Positions 12,859 through 15,690 of a stretch of 15,690 nucleotides of DNA are shown in pieces. Position 1 is the first letter of the stretch, and each line of letters starts with the position of its first letter. Source of the stretch: JBAVQS01 sp049694275 (lineage in GTDB: Bacteria; Chloroflexota; Anaerolineae; UBA4142; SHND01); NCBI GenBank assembly GCA_049694275.1, contig JBAVQS010000329.1, forward strand, positions 1-15,690. The letters run 5' to 3'. Under the pieces are notes generated by a model. The model was not told where the DNA came from. It saw only the letters and a program-made list of their open reading frames with translations, and did no database searches. The position numbers and the translations under genes were made by a program.

Positions 12859-14478
12859 ATGACGGCGTTGCGTTTTAGCTTGCTGGCTTTTATTGCGCTG
12901 GTGCTTGCGACCAGCGGCGCGATCTTGTGGCTCGACCCGGCGCCCGCGGCCGCGCTCCCCGCGGCGGCCGCCCCTGAGCTCCCGGTGTCGGATGCCATCC
13001 TGGCGTCGAGCGCCGCGCTCGGAATGGGCGGCCTGGTCCCACAACTGGCGCTCGCCGTTCCGGCGGTCGATCCGGATGGCGATGGCAAGCCGGTCGTCGT
13101 CGCCCTCGCGGCCACCAAGACACCGCGTCCCACCTCCACCCCCACCAAGGTCCCAACACAAGGACCGACCCGAACCCCTGCGCCGACGCGCACGCCTGCG
13201 CCGACGAGCACCCCAGTCCTGGCCGTGCTCACCGGCTGCAGCGATATCAATGCGCCGGGCGCCTATTCCCTCGGCGGGCCCTTGGGCAGCGGCGGGGACT
13301 GTATCAATATCCGCGCGAGCAACGTCGTCCTCGACTGTCGCGGGCAATCCATCAGTGGACAGGGATTTAACGGGTACGGCATTGCCGTGCGCAACATCGG
13401 CATGTTCGGACAGCGGCCCAACAATGTCGAGATCAAGGGCTGCAACATTTCCGGTTTCAACTATGGCATCTATGTGGAAAGCGCGATGAACCTCGCGATC
13501 CACGATAACAATGTGTCGGGGAATTTCCCCGATGTGGACGGCCGCCGCTATGGCATATTCCTCGGCATGGCCGAAGGGGGCGGCATCCGGCTCAACAATG
13601 TCATCGTCGGGCGGGTCGATAACAACACGACCAACAACCAGGCCATCGGGATTGACGTGCGTCAGAGTCAGACCGTCAAAGTGCGGGGCAACACGTCGTC
13701 GAACAATTCCGCGTGGGGCATCAACCTCTCCAACACCAGCGGGACCGAGGTCTCGGGCAATACGACAGCCGGAAATATTCGCTACTGCACCTGGGGCGCC
13801 GGCGTCGTCGGTCCCGGCTGTGATGCCGGCGGCATCGTCCTGCAATGGGGTTCGAGCAACAACCTGGTCGCCAACAACCAGGTGCTGGCGGGAAACGGCA
13901 ACGGCATCTTTTTAAAGGCCCACGCCCAGCCCTGCGGCAACAACAACATCATCACGGGCAATCATGTTGACGGCTCGCTCTACAATTCAATCGAGATGGG
14001 CTTTTGCACCGGCAACCAGATTACGGGGAACACGCTCACGAACGGCCTCGACGGGGTCTGGATCGGCTTTGCCGTCAATACGACGATCAAGAACAACACA
14101 ATCGCGAACCATCGCAATCACGGCATCATCATGAACCACAGTCACGATAACCTGATTGCAAACAATAACCTCGTCAACGACAACGAAGCCATCTATCTCT
14201 ACTGGGAGCCGGTCCCGGCCAGCGCATACGGCTGGCTCAACCTCAACCAGTATCACACCGTCAACAATACGGTGACCGGCAACCAGATCAATAACAACAG
14301 CGGCGCCGGGATTCACCTGCAGGATGCCCAGAACAGCCAGTTCACCAACAACACGCTCCTCAAGAATGGACGCAACTGGTGGTTTGAAGGCAACACCGAC
14401 GGCAACACCATTAGCGGCAACAATGACAATTCCTGGCTCGACTCACCCGAACAGATGCTGGCGTTCTTGTTCCATTAG
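12859..14478 (+). CDS. Secreted right-handed beta-helix (NosD-like) protein
   Basis: 539 aa from the ATG at 12859, chosen because AGAGGAA lies about six bases ahead and the promoter -10 overlaps the earlier in-frame ATG. A signal peptide or anchor is at residues 5-32 (FSLLAFIALVLATSGAILWL). A low-complexity Ala/Pro region follows, then a Thr/Pro linker (about 86-119). The rest (about 125-530) is a long series of short PbH1 turns rich in Asn: NVVLDCRGQSI, NNVEIKGCNISG, YGIYVE, NLAIHDNNVSGN, NNLVANNQV, NNTIANHRNHGI, NLIANNNLV. This is typical of NosD/pectate-lyase-like beta-helices that bind or cut polysaccharides. No catalytic lyase motif is recognised, so a binding role is equally possible. 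It is a different protein from the cysteine-rich beta-helix at 6399-7985. Confidence 0.86.
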   Translation: MTALRFSLLAFIALVLATSGAILWLDPAPAAALPAAAAPELPVSDAILASSAALGMGGLVPQLALAVPAVDPDGDGKPVVVALAATKTPRPTSTPTKVPTQGPTRTPAPTRTPAPTSTPVLAVLTGCSDINAPGAYSLGGPLGSGGDCINIRASNVVLDCRGQSISGQGFNGYGIAVRNIGMFGQRPNNVEIKGCNISGFNYGIYVESAMNLAIHDNNVSGNFPDVDGRRYGIFLGMAEGGGIRLNNVIVGRVDNNTTNNQAIGIDVRQSQTVKVRGNTSSNNSAWGINLSNTSGTEVSGNTTAGNIRYCTWGAGVVGPGCDAGGIVLQWGSSNNLVANNQVLAGNGNGIFLKAHAQPCGNNNIITGNHVDGSLYNSIEMGFCTGNQITGNTLTNGLDGVWIGFAVNTTIKNNTIANHRNHGIIMNHSHDNLIANNNLVNDNEAIYLYWEPVPASAYGWLNLNQYHTVNNTVTGNQINNNSGAGIHLQDAQNSQFTNNTLLKNGRNWWFEGNTDGNTISGNNDNSWLDSPEQMLAFLFH

Positions 14479-14490
14479 TGACCCGTCACA

Positions 14491-14883
14491 ATGGATAAAG
14501 ATCGCCTGACCCTCACCATTCTTCCCGACCGGTTAGCCGTTTGCCGGCTCGCGCCGGATGCGCCCCTCCCCGATTGGGCCACGCGCGCCGGCCTTTACTC
14601 GATCACCCGCACGCCGGACGAGTTGTCCATCGTTTGCAATCAAGCCTACGTCCCCGAAGGGATCACCAGCGTCTGCTGTTTGCGCGGGCTCAAAATCGAG
14701 GGGCCGCTCAACCTCTCGATGGTCGGGGTTCTCGCCTCGCTCGCCCTCCCGCTGGCGCGCGCCGAGATCAGCATTTTTGCTATCTCGACCTACGACACTG
14801 ATTACCTGCTCGTCACCGACGAGCACCTCGAAAAGGCTGCCCTCGTCTTGTCCGAATCCGGGCACGAAATCCGCACGCCCTAA
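14491..14883 (+). CDS. ACT-domain protein (two ACT-like halves)
   Basis: A 130-aa cytoplasmic protein. The first half (1-60; LTLTILPDRLAVCRL, then TRTPDELSIVCNQ) and second half (70-127; EGPLNLSMVGVLASLALPLARA, split, then ISIFAISTYDTDYLLVTDEHLEKA, split) match the ACT_7/CASTOR-like family, which senses amino acids in other systems. The FAISTYDTDYLLV strand and the GVLASLALPLA helix are the clearest signatures. It starts 12 bp after the NosD-like stop codon, with no promoter between them, so it is probably in the same transcript. A short hairpin GTGACCCGTCAC (14478-14489) sits directly before the ATG and no Shine-Dalgarno is seen. No effector domain is present; ligand unknown. Confidence 0.82.
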   Translation: MDKDRLTLTILPDRLAVCRLAPDAPLPDWATRAGLYSITRTPDELSIVCNQAYVPEGITSVCCLRGLKIEGPLNLSMVGVLASLALPLARAEISIFAISTYDTDYLLVTDEHLEKAALVLSESGHEIRTP

Positions 14884-14973
14884 CACCGGCCATCCCCTCA
14901 TCCCCGCGTTTTGACAGGGGTGTGATTGCTTTTGTCGCCAAATCGCGCAAAGAGCGCATGCAAACCACGCTCG

Positions 14974-14979
14974 TATAAT
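14974..14979 (+). promoter_or_regulatory. Possible -10 box for the membrane protein gene
   Basis: A perfect TATAAT lies 24 bases before the ATG at 15003, but the -35 position (14951-14956, AGAGCG) does not match. A TTGACA at 14911-14916 is too far upstream to pair with it. Low confidence. Confidence 0.3.
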
Positions 14980-15002
14980 CAGTCAACGAAATAGGAGGAT
15001 TG

Positions 15003-15521
15003 ATGTTTGATCGAATCAACGCGTTTCTCGATACGCACGTCCTGCCCTGGCCGGTCCGGTTCCTGACCTTCCGCTTTGTCATCCTGGCGACCATCGCGCT
15101 CTTGATCCCGCTGATCGTCTATGCCGACAATACATCGCTCGTCCTGTTGATCAATAGCTATCTCAACACGATGAGCGTCGCCGTCAGCTCGATCGTCCTG
15201 CTCTATGCGACGCTCAACGAAGTGCGGCAGAAAAAGATCGCCGACATGCAAGAACACCGGGCGCAGGAGGATCACACGCATGTGACCGAGATGCACGGGC
15301 TGGTCTTGCAACAACTGGCGAACCAGCGGGAGGAACTGCAGGACATGAAGGAACTGCTCGTCCAACTCCAGGGGCAGGCGTACGTGCGCCAGCCGGCCGC
15401 GCCGACGCCGAACCTGCGCGAGCTCCACCCGCGCGGGGCCAAACGGTATGAGCTGGACGACATCCAGGACCGCATGGCGCAGGTGCCGGGGAGCGATCTG
15501 ACCGAGGCGCTCGTCGACTAG
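15003..15521 (+). CDS. Unrecognised two-helix membrane protein with coiled coil
   Basis: 172 aa from the ATG at 15003, with AGGAGG (14993-14998) four bases upstream. Hydrophobic segments at residues 20-41 and 47-70 form a tight helical hairpin with a short DNTS turn. They are followed by a charged coiled-coil-like stretch (72-124; EVRQKKIADMQEHRAQ ... QREELQDMKELLVQLQ). A Pro-rich, basic region and an acidic tail (146-172) end the protein. The layout of two TM helices then coiled coil recalls DUF1003 and low-affinity iron permease-like proteins, but the diagnostic residues are not clear, so I give no family. The stop codon may be formed by the adjacent insertion element. Confidence 0.72.
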   Translation: MFDRINAFLDTHVLPWPVRFLTFRFVILATIALLIPLIVYADNTSLVLLINSYLNTMSVAVSSIVLLYATLNEVRQKKIADMQEHRAQEDHTHVTEMHGLVLQQLANQREELQDMKELLVQLQGQAYVRQPAAPTPNLRELHPRGAKRYELDDIQDRMAQVPGSDLTEALVD

Positions 15522-15690
15522 TGGTGCGTTCGATAAGTAATTTAACATAGTCCGGACGTCTTCCATTCGACCCAATCACGTAGATCGCGACGGGTCCATT
15601 GCCAGTTGATCGGATGGGCAAAGAGACGATTGTATTCGGGCACGCTGGCATATAGATGGTCAATCAATTCTTGACGACTGCACCAACTGC
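15519..15690 (-). mobile_element. Probable end of an IS630-like insertion element (partial)
   Basis: The transposase fragment ends at 15542, and the next 20 or so bases (15521-15541) would be the element's terminal repeat. At its outer side lies CTAG (15518-15521), the preferred IS630 target with TA duplicated. The other end is beyond the window, so the inverted repeat cannot be checked. Confidence 0.4.
15542..15690 (-). CDS. IS630-like transposase, C-terminal part (runs off the right edge)
   Basis: About 48 residues before a TAA at 15542-15544, reading ELIDHLYASVPEYNR, LFAHPINWQWT and RRDLRDWVEWKTSGLC. The YN...HPxxWxWT pattern near the C-terminus is the one I associate with IS630-family DDE transposases, whose last helices read YN...PFxWxxT. 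The N-terminal and catalytic DDE parts are outside the window. This frame has no start codon here because the gene is cut by the window edge. Confidence 0.6.
   Translation of the reverse strand, partial: SWCSRQELIDHLYASVPEYNRLFAHPINWQWTRRDLRDWVEWKTSGLC

Noticed and set aside
12799..13845. 348-codon minus-strand frame opposite the NosD-like gene
   Set aside because: Low-complexity Arg/Gly/Ala-rich product, no motif, overlaps a well supported secreted protein and its promoter.
14884..14940. Intrinsic terminator after the ACT gene
   Set aside because: CCCCT/AGGGG arms of only five bases with a large loop and no proper T-run.
15214..15663. 149-codon minus-strand frame at the right end
   Set aside because: It is out of frame with the recognisable transposase tail and antisense to the membrane protein.

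Overview
The window looks like a chromosomal segment of a GC-rich bacterium, most probably Chloroflexota (Anaerolineae- or Chloroflexia-like). The pointers are secreted proteins with Thr/Pro linkers, a seven-fold FG-GAP propeller, a DUF4342 protein next to a four-gene 2-oxoacid:ferredoxin oxidoreductase, and many unrelated short palindromic repeats in the gaps between genes. The phylum call is inference from gene style; there is no rRNA or other marker here. I see no tRNA, rRNA or CRISPR array.

Left part (1-3370, all minus strand): an operon read right to left as DUF4342 protein, two-cluster ferredoxin subunit, VorB-type alpha subunit, TPP-binding beta subunit and gamma subunit. Together the four enzyme subunits should oxidise a 2-oxoacid to acyl-CoA + CO2 and reduce ferredoxin. 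Four of the five junctions, counting the 3' end, carry palindromic repeats. Only the ferredoxin/alpha junction is tight.

Middle (3370-6400): a plus-strand PLP aminotransferase of the 2-aminoadipate/aromatic type diverges from the oxidoreductase operon. It could supply the 2-oxoacids that the enzyme oxidises (inference). It converges on an HU-type DNA-binding gene that has a near-consensus promoter and a strong intrinsic terminator. A PNP/UDP-family nucleoside phosphorylase-like gene follows.

Right-centre (6400-12755): two large secreted proteins are transcribed divergently from back-to-back sigma70-type promoters. One (minus) is a cysteine-rich beta-helix protein. The other (plus, 1081 aa) has a signal peptide, an N-terminal module, seven FG-GAP units at an exact 183-bp period, a Thr/Pro linker of 42-bp repeats, and two copies of a jelly-roll-like domain. 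A 60-bp palindrome sits in frame inside this gene. Next comes an ABC-type solute-binding protein that lacks a signal peptide and has no permease nearby.

Right end (12755-15690): a second secreted beta-helix (NosD-like) protein with its own promoter, a 130-aa ACT-domain protein 12 bp downstream, an unrecognised two-helix membrane protein with a coiled coil, and the C-terminal end of an IS630-like transposase entering from the right edge.

No proven new multigene system is visible. The most unusual items are the in-frame palindrome, the cytoplasmic-looking solute-binding protein, and the density of unrelated palindromic repeat families.
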